Source of the DNA: JAVVHH01 sp965199585
GTDB taxonomy: Bacteria > Pseudomonadota > Alphaproteobacteria > Acetobacterales > Acetobacteraceae
NCBI GenBank assembly: GCA_965199585.1
Contig: CBDASI010000002.1
Location: 1-64,000, forward strand
Direction: 5' to 3'
Length of the DNA: 64,000 nucleotides
Part shown: positions 24,262 to 35,614 of the stretch, piece by piece
Layout of the letters: each line of letters starts with the position of its first letter
How positions within the stretch are numbered: the first letter of the stretch is position 1
The notes under the pieces: model-generated
The model's database searches: none
Told to the model about the DNA's origin: nothing
The model's input: the letters and a program-made list of their open reading frames with translations, nothing else
Translations under genes and position numbers: made by a program

Positions 24262-25787
24262 TGTGCGGCACTCGCAAAGCTATGGGCGTTCAGGGCAGCG
24301 GCATGCTGCTCGACCATCGCGTGGACGGACGCGTCGAAGAAGCCGGTGAAGCTGCTCGGGTAGATACCCATCCACAGCGTCAGCACGACCAGCGGCGCGA
24401 AAATGGCGATCTCGCGCGGAGACAGGTCGAGCAAGCCCTTTAGATCGTCCTTGGTCAACGCGCCGAAGATGACCCGGCGATACAGGTACAGCGAGTAGCC
24501 CGCGCCCAGGATCATGCCCATGCTGCCGAGCAGCGCGAGCCAGAAGTTCACCTGGAACGCGCCGACCAACACCAGGAACTCGCCGACGAAGCCGGCCGTG
24601 CCGGGCAAGCCGATGGTCGCCATGGTGAACAGCATGAACACGACGGCATAGGCCGGCATGCGCTGCGCCAGGCCGCCGTAGCGGTTGATCTCGCGCGTAT
24701 GCATCCGGTCGTAGACGACGCCGACGCACAGGAAGAGTGCCGCCGAGACGATGCCGTGCGACAGCATCTGGAACAGCGCACCCTGGATACCCTGGGCGTT
24801 GAAAGTGAAGATGCCGATCACGACGACGCCCATGTGAGCGACCGACGAATAGGCGATCAGCTTCTTCATGTCGGTCTGCGCCAGGGCCACCAGCGAGGTG
24901 TAGATCACCGCGATCACGCCGAGCGCGAACATCAGCGGGGCAAACTGGGCCGAGGCCTGCGGCAGCATCGGCAGCGAGAAGCGTAGGAACCCGTAAGCCC
25001 CCATCTTCAGCAGCACGCCCGCCAGGATGACCGACCCGGCGGTCGGCGCCTCGACATGCGCGTCGGGCAACCAGGTATGCACCGGCCACATCGGCACCTT
25101 GACCGCGAACGAGGCCAGGAAGGCCAAGAACAGCCAGAACTGCATGCGGGCCGTGAACTGGAAATTCATCAGCTCGGCGATGTCGGTGGTCCCCGCCGCA
25201 TGCCAGACGGCCAGCACCGCCAGCAGCATCAGGATCGAGCCCAGCAGCGTGTAGAGGAAGAACTTGAAGCTGGCATAGACGCGCCGCGTGCCGCCCCATA
25301 CGCCGATGATGAGGAACATCGGGATCAGCACGCCCTCGAAGAACATGTAGAAGATGATGAAGTCCTGGGCGCTGAACATGCCCACCATCATCGTCTCGAG
25401 CACCAGGAACGCGATCATGTACTCGCGCACCCGCTCCTGGATGCTCTCCCAGCTCGCCAGGATGCAGATCGGCGTCAAGGCCGTCGACAGCAGCACGAAC
25501 AGCACCGAAATGCCGTCGACGCCCATGCGGTAATCCAGGCCGAAATCCGGCAGCCAGGCGAGGTGTTCGCGGAACTGGAAGCCGGGCTCGCTCTGGTCGA
25601 AGCCGAACCACAGCTTCAGCGACAGTAGGAACACGATGAGGCTGGTCCACAAGGCGGCGAACCGCGCGTTGCGGGCCACCACCTCGTCGCTGCCGCGCAC
25701 CGTCATGATGAAGATCACGCCGACCAGGGGCAGCCAGGTCAGCAGCGAGAGGATCGGGAAACCGGCGGCGTTGCCAGAGGCGTTCAT
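24258..25787 (-). CDS. nuoM: NADH-quinone oxidoreductase subunit M
   Basis: A 509-residue antiporter-like proton-pumping subunit. Landmarks are YMFFEGVLIPMFLIIGVWGG with the key Glu, VPMWPVHTWLPDAHVEAPT and KKLIAYSSVAHMGVVVIG. I chose the ATG at 25787 (MNASGNAAGFPILSL), five bases after the nuoL stop; the longer open frame would overlap nuoL heavily and has no family support. Confidence 0.96.
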   Translation of the reverse strand: MNASGNAAGFPILSLLTWLPLVGVIFIMTVRGSDEVVARNARFAALWTSLIVFLLSLKLWFGFDQSEPGFQFREHLAWLPDFGLDYRMGVDGISVLFVLLSTALTPICILASWESIQERVREYMIAFLVLETMMVGMFSAQDFIIFYMFFEGVLIPMFLIIGVWGGTRRVYASFKFFLYTLLGSILMLLAVLAVWHAAGTTDIAELMNFQFTARMQFWLFLAFLASFAVKVPMWPVHTWLPDAHVEAPTAGSVILAGVLLKMGAYGFLRFSLPMLPQASAQFAPLMFALGVIAVIYTSLVALAQTDMKKLIAYSSVAHMGVVVIGIFTFNAQGIQGALFQMLSHGIVSAALFLCVGVVYDRMHTREINRYGGLAQRMPAYAVVFMLFTMATIGLPGTAGFVGEFLVLVGAFQVNFWLALLGSMGMILGAGYSLYLYRRVIFGALTKDDLKGLLDLSPREIAIFAPLVVLTLWMGIYPSSFTGFFDASVHAMVEQHAAALNAHSFASAAQ

Positions 25788-25792
25788 CGAGG

Positions 25793-27724
25793 TCACCACC
25801 GGAACACGAGATACACGCTGACCATCGCGACGAGGCCGATCAGCATGGTGAAGGCATACACGGCGACGGAGCCGGTCTGGATCCGCGACACCTGGCGTGA
25901 ACCGTCGAGGGTCAGGGCCGCCAGCCCGTTGGGCACGCCGTCGATGATGGTGGCGTCGCCGACCTGCCACAGCGTCCGCCCCAACCAGATCGCCGGCCGG
26001 ACGAAGATGCGGTCATACAGCTCGTCGAAATACCACTTGTTCAGCACGAACCGGTAGACCGCCGGCACCGCGTCGGCGAACTTCGCCGGCAGTGACGGCA
26101 CGAACATGTACATCACGTAAGCCAGCCCGATACCCAGCACGCCGAGGATCGTCGGCAGCAACGCGATCAACCGCGGCACATGCTCCATGTCGTGCATCAC
26201 GTGGTTGGTTGGCGCGTTGTAGACGGCGCCAGCCCAGAACTGCGTCCAGTCCTCGCCGATGAAATAAGGCGCGAACACGATGCCGGTCAGCACCGCGCCG
26301 GCCGCCAACACGACCAGCGGCGCCAGCATCACCCAGGGGCTCTCGTGCACGTGCTCCTGCACGTGCCGATCGGCCCGCGAGGTGCCGTTGAACGTGAGGA
26401 TCAACAGTCGCCACGAGTAGAACGCCGTCAGGAAAGCGGCGATGGCACCGCACCAGTAGCCGTAATGCGCAAACGGCGCGTGTTGCGCCCAAGCGGCCTC
26501 GAGGATCGCATCCTTGGAGTAGTAACCGGCGAAGATCGGGATGCCGGCCAGCGCCAGGCTGCCGATCCACATCACGGCGCAAGTCACTGGGATCTTGCGC
26601 CACAGCCCGCCCATGTTGCGGATGTCCTGCTCGTCGGACATCGCGTGGATCACCGACCCGGCCGACAGGAACAGCAACGCCTTGAAGAAGGCATGCGTGA
26701 AGAGGTGGAAGATCGACACCTGGTAGGCGCCGACGCCGGCGGCAATGAACATGTAGCCGAGCTGTGAACAGGTCGAATACGCGATGATCCGCTTTATGTC
26801 GGTCTGCACGCAGCCGATCGTCGCCGCGAACAGCGCCGTGGTCGCCCCGATGAAGGTGATGAAAGCGCTGGCATCCGGCGCGAATTGCAGGATCGGCGAC
26901 ATGCGCGCGACCAGGAAGACCCCGGCCGTCACCATCGTCGCCGCGTGAATCAACGCCGAGACCGGGGTCGGGCCCTCCATCGCGTCGGGCAACCAGGTAT
27001 GCAGGCCGATCTGCGCCGACTTGCCCATCGCGCCGAGGAACAGCAACACGCCGATCACTTCGAAAGCACGGAAATTGGTCCCGAGGAAATGATACGTGTC
27101 GTTCACGTGCTCGGGGATACCGGCGAAGATGTCCGGAAACTCGATGGTCCCGAAGGTCATGAACACCAGCGCGATCCCGACGGCGAAGAACAAGTCGCCG
27201 ACCCGGTTGACGATGAAGGCCTTCATCGCCGCACGACAGGCGCTCTCGCGGTCATACCAGTAGCCGATCAGCAGGTAGCTCGCGAGGCCGACGCCCTCCC
27301 AGCCGAAGAACAACTGCAGCAGGTTGTTGGCCGTGACCAGCATCAGCATCGCGAAGGTGAACAGGCTGAGATAGCTGAAGAACCGCGGGATGGTCGCGTC
27401 GTGGCTCATGTAGCCGACGCTGTAGATATGGATCAGCGTGGCGATGAACGTCACCATCGCGACCATCAGCGCCGACAACGTATCGTAGCGCAGCGTCCAT
27501 TCCGCATGGAAACCCTCGACGTCGAACCAGGTGCCCAGCGAGAGCTGACCCGGCGTCGCCGTGCCGTGCAGGATCGGCAGGAAGCTGAGCGTGCCGCACA
27601 GGGCCGCGACGATCATGCAAAGGATGGTGATGACCTGGCTGGGTCGATCGCCGAGCCGGCGGCCGAACAGGCCGGCCACCAGCGACCCCAGCAACGGGGC
27701 GAAAACCGCGACGGCATACAGCAT
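25793..27724 (-). CDS. nuoL: NADH-quinone oxidoreductase subunit L
   Basis: A 643-residue proton-pumping subunit with about 16 membrane segments and the long lateral helix near the C-terminus. Landmarks are FFGWEGVGLASYLLIGYWYD, IGLHTWLPDAMEGPTPVSAL and KRIIAYSTCSQLGYMFIAAG. The C-terminal RFVLNKWYFDELYDRIFVRP segment is typical of NuoL. It starts nine bases after the nuoK stop. Confidence 0.97.
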   Translation of the reverse strand: MLYAVAVFAPLLGSLVAGLFGRRLGDRPSQVITILCMIVAALCGTLSFLPILHGTATPGQLSLGTWFDVEGFHAEWTLRYDTLSALMVAMVTFIATLIHIYSVGYMSHDATIPRFFSYLSLFTFAMLMLVTANNLLQLFFGWEGVGLASYLLIGYWYDRESACRAAMKAFIVNRVGDLFFAVGIALVFMTFGTIEFPDIFAGIPEHVNDTYHFLGTNFRAFEVIGVLLFLGAMGKSAQIGLHTWLPDAMEGPTPVSALIHAATMVTAGVFLVARMSPILQFAPDASAFITFIGATTALFAATIGCVQTDIKRIIAYSTCSQLGYMFIAAGVGAYQVSIFHLFTHAFFKALLFLSAGSVIHAMSDEQDIRNMGGLWRKIPVTCAVMWIGSLALAGIPIFAGYYSKDAILEAAWAQHAPFAHYGYWCGAIAAFLTAFYSWRLLILTFNGTSRADRHVQEHVHESPWVMLAPLVVLAAGAVLTGIVFAPYFIGEDWTQFWAGAVYNAPTNHVMHDMEHVPRLIALLPTILGVLGIGLAYVMYMFVPSLPAKFADAVPAVYRFVLNKWYFDELYDRIFVRPAIWLGRTLWQVGDATIIDGVPNGLAALTLDGSRQVSRIQTGSVAVYAFTMLIGLVAMVSVYLVFRW

Positions 27725-27733
27725 GTGCCTGAC

Positions 27734-28045
27734 CTAGCCCCGCATCGTATTGATGTCTTCGACCTGGATGGATCCGCGGTTGCGGAAGTACACCACCACA
27801 ATCGCCAATCCGATGGCCGCCTCGGCAGCGGCCACCGTCAGCACGAACAGCGCGAACACCTGCCCGGCGAGGTCACCGAGCGCGGAGCTGAAACCGACCA
27901 GATTGATGTTCACCGCCAGCAGCATCAGCTCGATCGACATCATGATGACGATGACGTTCTTGCGGTTGAGGAAGATGCCGAAGATCCCCAGGACCAGCAG
28001 CACTGCACCGACGGCGAGGTAGTGGCCGACGCTGATCGGGCCCAT
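27734..28045 (-). CDS. nuoK: NADH-quinone oxidoreductase subunit K
   Basis: A 103-residue subunit with three membrane segments, normal length. The second segment carries the conserved Glu in MMSIELMLLAVNINLVG, and the third carries another in AAAEAAIGLAIVV. The start is ATG at 28045 (MGPISVGHYL), one base after the nuoJ stop; a longer in-frame extension lies inside nuoJ and is not part of this gene. Confidence 0.96.
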   Translation of the reverse strand: MGPISVGHYLAVGAVLLVLGIFGIFLNRKNVIVIMMSIELMLLAVNINLVGFSSALGDLAGQVFALFVLTVAAAEAAIGLAIVVVYFRNRGSIQVEDINTMRG

Positions 28046-28046
28046 G

Positions 28047-28745
28047 CTAATGCTCCCCCGGGCCGGGCTTGCCGACGCCGTGCTCATGCGGCTGATCGGC
28101 GCCGACCAACTCGGCCTCCGGCTTGGGCCGCAGGAAGCTAGTGACGCCGGCGCCGGAGGCGACGGAGACCAGCTCGAGCGTGTCGGCCACCGCGCGCGCG
28201 TTCTGCTTGGCGATGTTCTGCCGCTTCGAGGTCCCACGGTCGCGGTGCGTCAGCACGATCGCGCCGATCATCGCCACCATCAGGATCAGCCCGGCGGATT
28301 GGAACAGGAAGATGTAGTCCGTGTAGATGAGATGCCCCAACGCCCGCGTGTTCTCGATCTCGCCAGGCGCCGACGACATGCGGATCGCCCCAGCGTCGGG
28401 CGCGAACTTCCAGCCGCCCAGGACCAGCGCGAGTTCGCCGAACAGGATCGCGCCGATGGTCGCGCCGATCGGGGCGTAGCGTTGGAAGCCGCCGCGGAGC
28501 TCGGCGAAGTTGACGTCCAGCATCATGACCACGAACAGGAACAGCACCGCGACGGCGCCGACATAGACGATGACCAGGATCATCGCGAGGAACTCGGCCC
28601 CCGCGATCAGGAACAACGCCGCGGCGTTGAAGAACGCCAGGATAAGGAACAACACGGAGTGCACCGGGTTGCGGGCGGTGACGACCGTGGCGGCGGACCC
28701 GAGCATGATCGCCGAGAACAGGTAGAAGGCGAGCGTCGTGATCAT
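28047..28745 (-). CDS. nuoJ: NADH-quinone oxidoreductase subunit J
   Basis: A 232-residue membrane subunit with five membrane segments in the first 170 residues, including ARNPVHSVLFLILAFFNAA and MILVIVYVGAVAVLFLFVVM, the segment with a pi-bulge in known structures. The C-terminal 60 residues are hydrophilic and probably face the cytoplasm. ATG at 28745 overlaps the nuoI stop (ATGA). Confidence 0.95.
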   Translation of the reverse strand: MITTLAFYLFSAIMLGSAATVVTARNPVHSVLFLILAFFNAAALFLIAGAEFLAMILVIVYVGAVAVLFLFVVMMLDVNFAELRGGFQRYAPIGATIGAILFGELALVLGGWKFAPDAGAIRMSSAPGEIENTRALGHLIYTDYIFLFQSAGLILMVAMIGAIVLTHRDRGTSKRQNIAKQNARAVADTLELVSVASGAGVTSFLRPKPEAELVGADQPHEHGVGKPGPGEH

Positions 28746-29230
28746 CGATAGGGCGCGTCCAGCTCGAGGCGCTTGGCCAGGATCTGCTCCCACTGGTCGC
28801 CGTTGGCGAGCAGCTTCTGCTTGTCATACATCAGTTCGGAGCGTGTCTCGACCGCGAATTCCAGGTTCGGCCCCTCGACGATCGCGTCCACCGGACAGGC
28901 TTCTTCACAGAGCCCGCAATAGATGCACTTCGTCATGTCGATGTCGTAGCGCGTCGTGCGGCGCGAGCCGTCGTCGCGCGGCTCGGCCTCGATATAGATA
29001 CAGTTGGCCGGGCACACCGCTTCGCACAATTTGCAAGCGATGCACCGCTCCTCGCCGTTCGGGTAACGGCGCAACGCATGCTCGCCGCGGAAGCGCGGGC
29101 TTAGCGGGTTGCGCTCGAACGGATAGTTGATGGTAACCTTGCGGCGAAAGAAATACTTCAGCGTCAGCCACATGCCGCCGAGCAACTCGCTCAGCAATAG
29201 GCTACGTGCGGCGCGGTCGAGGCTCGCCAT
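28742..29230 (-). CDS. nuoI: NADH-quinone oxidoreductase subunit I
   Basis: A 162-residue ferredoxin-like subunit that carries two 4Fe-4S clusters (N6a and N6b) near the quinone site. Ligand motifs are CIACKLCEAVCP and CIYCGLCEEACP. The N-terminal amphipathic part (LGGMWLTLKYFFRRKVTINY) lies on the membrane. The start is ATG at 29230 (MASLDRAARS), two bases after the nuoH stop. Confidence 0.96.
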   Translation of the reverse strand: MASLDRAARSLLLSELLGGMWLTLKYFFRRKVTINYPFERNPLSPRFRGEHALRRYPNGEERCIACKLCEAVCPANCIYIEAEPRDDGSRRTTRYDIDMTKCIYCGLCEEACPVDAIVEGPNLEFAVETRSELMYDKQKLLANGDQWEQILAKRLELDAPYR

Positions 29231-29232
29231 CG

Positions 29233-30252
29233 TCAGACTCCTTGCTGGCCCGGGAGCCAGCCAAAGGCGAGCAGGACGCCCGCCGTCAAGATGAGCCACC
29301 CCAGCGAGAGCGGCAGGAACACTTTCCAGCCCAGCCGCATCAGCTGATCGTAGCGGAAGCGCGGGAACGTCGCCCGCACCCAGATGAACATGAACAACAC
29401 CAAGCAGATCTTGACGATGAACCAGATCGGCCCCGGCACCCAGGTGAAGGGTGCGAACGGGATCGGGCTCAGCCAGCCGCCGAGGAATAGGATGGCCGTC
29501 ATCGCCGACATCAGGATCATGTTGGCGTATTCGCCGAGGAAGAACAGCCCGAAGCTCATCGCGCTATATTCGACGTGGAACCCGCCGACGATCTCGCTCT
29601 CGCCTTCCGCCAAGTCGAACGGCGCCCGGTTTGTCTCCGCTAGGATCGAGATGAAGAACACCACGAACATCGGGAACAGCGGGATGATGAACCAGATCCG
29701 CTGTTGCGCCATGACGATGTCCGTCAGATTCAGCGACCCGGCGCATAGCAGCACCGTGACCATCACGAAGCCCATGCTGACTTCGTAGCTGACCATCTGC
29801 GCGGCGGACCGCAGCGCGCCGAGGAAGGCGTATTTTGAATTGCTGGCCCAGCCGGCGATGATGATGCCGTAGACACCGAGGCTGCTGATCGCGAAGAGAT
29901 AGAGCACGCCGACGTTGATGTCGGCGATCGCCCAACCTTCGTTCACCGGAACCACGGCCCAGGCAATCATCGCCAGCGTCATTGTCAGCAGCGGGGCGAC
30001 GATGAACAGGATGCGGTTCGCGCCGGTCGGCACGATCGTTTCCTTGGTCAGCATCTTCAACGCATCGGCGAATGGCTGCATCAGGCCGAACGGACCGACG
30101 ACGTTGGGGCCGACCCGCATCTGCATCGCCGCCATCACCTTGCGCTCTGCAAGCGTTAGATACGCGACCGAGATCAACACCGGAACCAGGATCGCCAGCG
30201 TCTTCAGCACCGTCAGGATCAGGACCCCGAGATCACTGTCCCAAAACGACAT
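29233..30252 (-). CDS. nuoH: NADH-quinone oxidoreductase subunit H
   Basis: A 339-residue membrane subunit with eight segments that forms the quinone chamber. Landmarks are YLTLAERKVMAAMQMRVGPN, QPFADALKMLTKE, ILAETNRAPFDLAEGESEIV and FVWVRATFPRFRYDQL-like IWVRATFPRFRYDQLMRLGW. The ATG at 30252 (MSFWDSDLG) shares one base with the nuoG stop (TGATG). Confidence 0.97.
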   Translation of the reverse strand: MSFWDSDLGVLILTVLKTLAILVPVLISVAYLTLAERKVMAAMQMRVGPNVVGPFGLMQPFADALKMLTKETIVPTGANRILFIVAPLLTMTLAMIAWAVVPVNEGWAIADINVGVLYLFAISSLGVYGIIIAGWASNSKYAFLGALRSAAQMVSYEVSMGFVMVTVLLCAGSLNLTDIVMAQQRIWFIIPLFPMFVVFFISILAETNRAPFDLAEGESEIVGGFHVEYSAMSFGLFFLGEYANMILMSAMTAILFLGGWLSPIPFAPFTWVPGPIWFIVKICLVLFMFIWVRATFPRFRYDQLMRLGWKVFLPLSLGWLILTAGVLLAFGWLPGQQGV

Positions 30253-32291
30253 CACTCGGCAGCCTGAAGCGCGGGTTGCGTTACGAACAGCTTGGTGCAC
30301 TCCGCCATGACTGCGCTGGCCCGCGCGATCGGGTTGGTCTGGTAGTAGTCGGCGATCGCCGGCACGAACGGCGCCGCCTCGATCGACCCGGTCGCGGCGG
30401 GCCCGGCGACGTCGCCGCCCGTGGTCCGTGAGTAGGACCACCGGAACACCGGGCTGATCGCCTCCAGGCGCGTGCGAACGGCGTCGACCGTGTCGTACGG
30501 CAATGGCTTGCCAATAACGGCGCTGAACGCGCGCAGGATCGACCAATCCTCCCGCGCCTCGCCCGGAGGTTGGCAGGAGAGAAAGCCTCGCTGTACCCGT
30601 CCCTCGGTGTTCACCCAGGTGCCGCTCTTCTCGGTGTAAGCGGCGCCCGGCAGGATCACGTCCGCACGGGCGGCGCCGCGGTCGCCGTGATGGCCTTGAT
30701 ACACCACGAAAGTGCCGGGCCGGATCCGCGCCATGTCGAACTCGTCGGCTGCCAATAGCCAGAGTAGGTCGACACCGCCGTCGAGCATGGCGGCGAGATC
30801 GTGACCACCGGGTCGCGGCAGGAAGCCGAGATCGAGCGCGGCGACCCGGCTGGCCGCCGTGTGCAGCACGTTGAAGCCATGCCAGTCGGTCGAAATCGCT
30901 CCGACCGAGGCCGCCAATGCCCACGCGGCGGACAGCACGGCCGCCCCGTCGGTCCGGGCCAATGCGGCCTGGCCGACGATGATCATCGGCCGCTTGGCGT
31001 CGGCCAGCACCTGCTTGAAGTCGCCGAGGTCGGCGAGCGCCTGCGGCCCGTCGCCGAGCGCCGTCACCGTGTAGATCGCATCCGGCACGGCGCCGACACT
31101 GCCGATCCGGCAACCGCCGGCCAACCAGCGCTTGCGAATGCGGGCATTCAGCACCGGCGATTCACGACGTGGATTTGTGCCGACGAGCAGGACCGCGTCG
31201 GCCTCCTCGATGCCGGCGATGCCCGAGTTGAATAGATAGAATTCGCGGCGGGAGGCGTCGAGCGCCGCACCGTCCTGCCGACAGTCGAGATTGCCGGAAC
31301 CCAGCGACGCCATCAGATCCTTGAGCGCGACCATGCTTTCGGCATCGCACAAATCACCAGCCACCGCACCGATCCGGTCCGGCGTGATCGACTTGATCTT
31401 GTCGGCAATCGCCTTGAACGCCTCGGGCCAGCTCGCGGGTTGCAACTTGCCGTTCTCGCGCACCCAGGGCTTGTCCAACCGGCGGCGCTTCAGGCCGTCG
31501 AGCGCGAAGCGCGACTTGTCGCCGAGCCACTCCTCGTTTACGTCCTCGTTGATCCGCGGCAGGATGCGAAGCACCTCGGCGCCCCGCGCGTCGACCCGAA
31601 TTGCCGCGCCCAGCGCGTCATGCACGTCTACACTGTCAGTCTTGCGGTATTCCCACGGCCGGGCCTGGTAGTTCCAAGGCTTCGGCAGCAGCGCGCCGAC
31701 TGGGCAGATGTCAGCCAGATTGCCCGACAGCTCCGACGTCAGCGCGCTCTCAATGTAGGTGCCGACCTCCATGTTCTCGCCACGTCCAGTCGCCCCCATC
31801 TCCGGCACGCCGGCGATCTCGCTCGAGAACCGGATGCAACGCGTGCAGTGGATGCAACGTGTCATCACCGTCTTTATCAACGGGCCCAGATACTTGTCCT
31901 TCACCGCGCGCTTGTTCTCGGCGTAGCGCGAGTGGTCCATACCGTAGCCGAACGCCTGGTCCTGCAGGTCGCACTCGCCGCCCTGGTCGCAGATCGGGCA
32001 ATCCAGCGGATGGTTGATCAGCAGGAATTCCATTACGCCGCGCCGCGCATTGCGCACCATTGGCGTATCGGTCTTGATCACCATACCGTCTGCTACCGGA
32101 TAGGCGCAGGACGCGACCGGCTTGGGCGCCTTTTCCACTTCGACCAGGCACATGCGGCAATTGCCCGCGACCGACAGCCGCTCATGGTAGCAGAAGCGGG
32201 GGATCTCGACACCGGCCTGCTCGCAGGCCTGGATCACAGCGGATCCGTTCGGGACTTCGACTTCAATGCCGTCAACGGTGAGCTTAGCCAT
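30252..32291 (-). CDS. nuoG: NADH-quinone oxidoreductase subunit G
   Basis: A 679-residue peripheral subunit with several iron-sulfur clusters. The N-terminal ferredoxin domain has FCYHERLSVAGNCRMCLVEV for the 2Fe-2S cluster, then HPLDCPICDQGGECDLQD with a His ligand region for N5, and CIHCTRCIRFSSE plus CPVGAL for N4. The C-terminal molybdopterin-oxidoreductase-like domain is redox-inactive in known complexes. Length is typical for the alphaproteobacterial and mitochondrial type. Confidence 0.97.
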   Translation of the reverse strand: MAKLTVDGIEVEVPNGSAVIQACEQAGVEIPRFCYHERLSVAGNCRMCLVEVEKAPKPVASCAYPVADGMVIKTDTPMVRNARRGVMEFLLINHPLDCPICDQGGECDLQDQAFGYGMDHSRYAENKRAVKDKYLGPLIKTVMTRCIHCTRCIRFSSEIAGVPEMGATGRGENMEVGTYIESALTSELSGNLADICPVGALLPKPWNYQARPWEYRKTDSVDVHDALGAAIRVDARGAEVLRILPRINEDVNEEWLGDKSRFALDGLKRRRLDKPWVRENGKLQPASWPEAFKAIADKIKSITPDRIGAVAGDLCDAESMVALKDLMASLGSGNLDCRQDGAALDASRREFYLFNSGIAGIEEADAVLLVGTNPRRESPVLNARIRKRWLAGGCRIGSVGAVPDAIYTVTALGDGPQALADLGDFKQVLADAKRPMIIVGQAALARTDGAAVLSAAWALAASVGAISTDWHGFNVLHTAASRVAALDLGFLPRPGGHDLAAMLDGGVDLLWLLAADEFDMARIRPGTFVVYQGHHGDRGAARADVILPGAAYTEKSGTWVNTEGRVQRGFLSCQPPGEAREDWSILRAFSAVIGKPLPYDTVDAVRTRLEAISPVFRWSYSRTTGGDVAGPAATGSIEAAPFVPAIADYYQTNPIARASAVMAECTKLFVTQPALQAAE

Positions 32292-32300
32292 CTCTTGCCC

Positions 32301-33611
<1,311 letters not shown>

Positions 33612-33613
33612 AG

Positions 33614-34354
33614 CTACTTCACCTCCAACGTCGCCGAGCCTTCGCCCGGCGCTAGCAACGTTGCCGGGCCGTTGCCCGGCACCTCCAATAATGTCATCGG
33701 CCCGCCCTCGGGAGCCGATGTCGCGCGCCCGATGCTCGACCCGGCCGGCGGCCGCTCGCCGCGGCGCAGCGCCTGCAGCAACTCCCGAGTCCGCGCGTAA
33801 TCCAAATCCTCGTAGTAATCGTCGTCGACCTGCAAGATCGGCGCGTTTACGCACGCGCCGAGGCACTCGACCTCCGACAGCGTGAACATGCCATCCGCCG
33901 ACGTCTGCTTATAGCCGCTCACGCCGGCCTCGTCGCGACAGGCCCTGGCGATCTCGTCCGACCCGCGCAACCAGCACGGCGTCGTCCCGCACACCTGCAG
34001 ATGCACCCGCCCGATCGGCGCCATGTTGAACATGAAGTAGAATGTCGCGACTTCGTAGACACGGATCGGCGGAACATCGAGCCGGGCGGCCACGACGTCC
34101 ATCGCCACCCGCGGCACCCACGCGCTGCCGGTCAGCCGGCCCATCTGCCGCTGCACGACGTAGAGGATCGGGATCACGCCGCTCGCCTTACGGCTGTCGG
34201 GATACTTGTTCAGCGTCCAGGCAATCTCCCGCTCGCTTTCCTCGTCGAAGGTGAAGCTGCTGGGCTCCGCCGCCGGGTCGGATGGCGGGTTGATGCCAAT
34301 GGGGATCGGATTCAGCGCGGCCGACCCGGCAATGATATCTTCGTTGTTGGCCAT
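33614..34354 (-). CDS. nuoE: NADH-quinone oxidoreductase subunit E, with C-terminal extension
   Basis: A 246-residue subunit with a 2Fe-2S cluster (N1a). Ligands are in QVCGTTPCWLRG and ECLGACVNAPI, and the N-terminal helical part includes VIPILYVVQRQMGRL. NuoE is often 160-210 residues; about 50 residues after the cluster domain here are low-complexity, rich in Gly, Pro, Ala and Glu (for example GNGPATLLAPGEGSATLEVK). The start ATG lies three bases after the nuoD stop. Confidence 0.96.
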   Translation of the reverse strand: MANNEDIIAGSAALNPIPIGINPPSDPAAEPSSFTFDEESEREIAWTLNKYPDSRKASGVIPILYVVQRQMGRLTGSAWVPRVAMDVVAARLDVPPIRVYEVATFYFMFNMAPIGRVHLQVCGTTPCWLRGSDEIARACRDEAGVSGYKQTSADGMFTLSEVECLGACVNAPILQVDDDYYEDLDYARTRELLQALRRGERPPAGSSIGRATSAPEGGPMTLLEVPGNGPATLLAPGEGSATLEVK

Positions 34355-34357
34355 GAG

Positions 34358-35614
34358 CTACCTGTCGATCTCACCGAACACCACGTCGAGCGACCCGATG
34401 ATCGCCACCGCGTCGGCCAGCATATGCCGCCGAGACATGTGCTCGATCGCCTGGAGGAACGAGAACCCGGTCGGCCGGATCTTGCAGCGATACGGCCGGT
34501 TGCTGCCATCGGCGACCAAGTAGACGCCGAACTCGCCTTTCGGGCTCTCTGTCGCGGTGTAGGTCGCACCCTGCGGCACGTGATAGCCCTCGGTGTAGAG
34601 CTTGAAGTGATGGATCAATGCTTCCATCGACTTCTTCATCTCCTGCCGCTTGGGCGGGGTGAACTTGTTGTCCTGAATGCGAACCGGGCCGGCCGGCATC
34701 CGCGCGAGGCACTGCTTGATGATGCGCACGCTCTGCCGCATTTCGTTCATGCGGACGAGGTAGCGGTCGTAGCAGTCGCCGTTCCGCCCGACCGGGATGT
34801 CGAACTCGAGTTGCTCATACATTTCGTACGGCTGCGAACGGCGCAAATCCCAAGCGACACCGCTCGCTCGTAGCGGAGGGCCGGAGAAGCCCCACGCCAA
34901 CGCGTCCTCCGGCGACATGATGCCGATATCGACAGTGCGTTGCTTCCAGATCCGGTTGGCTGTCAGCAGCGTCTCCAACTCGTCGATGAACGTCGGAAAC
35001 TTCTCCGCCCACGCGGCAATTCGGTCCGTGAGCCCGTCCGGCATGTCACGGTTCACGCCGCCGGCGCGGAAATAGTTCGCATGATAGCGCGCGCCCGACA
35101 CATCGTCATAGAACTCGAGCAGATGCTCGCGCTCCTCGAAGCCCCACAGGCTCGGCGTAATCGCGCCGACGTCCAGAGCATAGGTCGTAATGTTGAGCAG
35201 ATGGTTGAGGATGCGGGTGATTTCCGCAAACATCGTGCGGATCCAGGACGCCCGCGGCGGTGGCGCGATGCCGAGCAGCTTTTCCTGAGCCAGGATCCAG
35301 GTGTGCTCCATGCACATCGGGCTGACGTAATCGAGCCGGTCGAAATACGGAGTCGACTGCAGGTAGCTCTTGTACTCCATCAGCTTCTCGGTGCCGCGAT
35401 GCAGCAGGCCGATATGCGGATCCGCGCGCTCGACGACCTCGCCGTCCATCTCGAGGATGAGACGCAACACACCATGCGCCGCCGGGTGCTGCGGCCCAAA
35501 ATTGATGGTGTGGTTGTCGACCTCGATCACCTTTGCGGTGTTCGACACCACCTCACCCGGCGTGGTCGGCCCGCCGCCGGCGTGGACGCTATGCTTGACG
35601 ATATCCTCGCTCAT
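34358..35614 (-). CDS. nuoD: NADH-quinone oxidoreductase subunit D
   Basis: A 418-residue 49-kDa-type subunit related to hydrogenase large subunits, forming part of the quinone-binding site. Landmarks are NFGPQHPAAHGVLRLILEMD near the N-terminus, with the quinone-site His, and HIGLLHRGTEKLMEYKSYLQ. It is separate from nuoC, not fused as in enterobacteria, and overlaps it by four bases (ATGA). Confidence 0.97.
   Translation of the reverse strand: MSEDIVKHSVHAGGGPTTPGEVVSNTAKVIEVDNHTINFGPQHPAAHGVLRLILEMDGEVVERADPHIGLLHRGTEKLMEYKSYLQSTPYFDRLDYVSPMCMEHTWILAQEKLLGIAPPPRASWIRTMFAEITRILNHLLNITTYALDVGAITPSLWGFEEREHLLEFYDDVSGARYHANYFRAGGVNRDMPDGLTDRIAAWAEKFPTFIDELETLLTANRIWKQRTVDIGIMSPEDALAWGFSGPPLRASGVAWDLRRSQPYEMYEQLEFDIPVGRNGDCYDRYLVRMNEMRQSVRIIKQCLARMPAGPVRIQDNKFTPPKRQEMKKSMEALIHHFKLYTEGYHVPQGATYTATESPKGEFGVYLVADGSNRPYRCKIRPTGFSFLQAIEHMSRRHMLADAVAIIGSLDVVFGEIDR

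Noticed and set aside
26885..28141. A 418-residue plus-strand frame
   Set aside because: It is antisense to nuoL and nuoK, rich in Arg, His, Gln and Asp, and matches no family.
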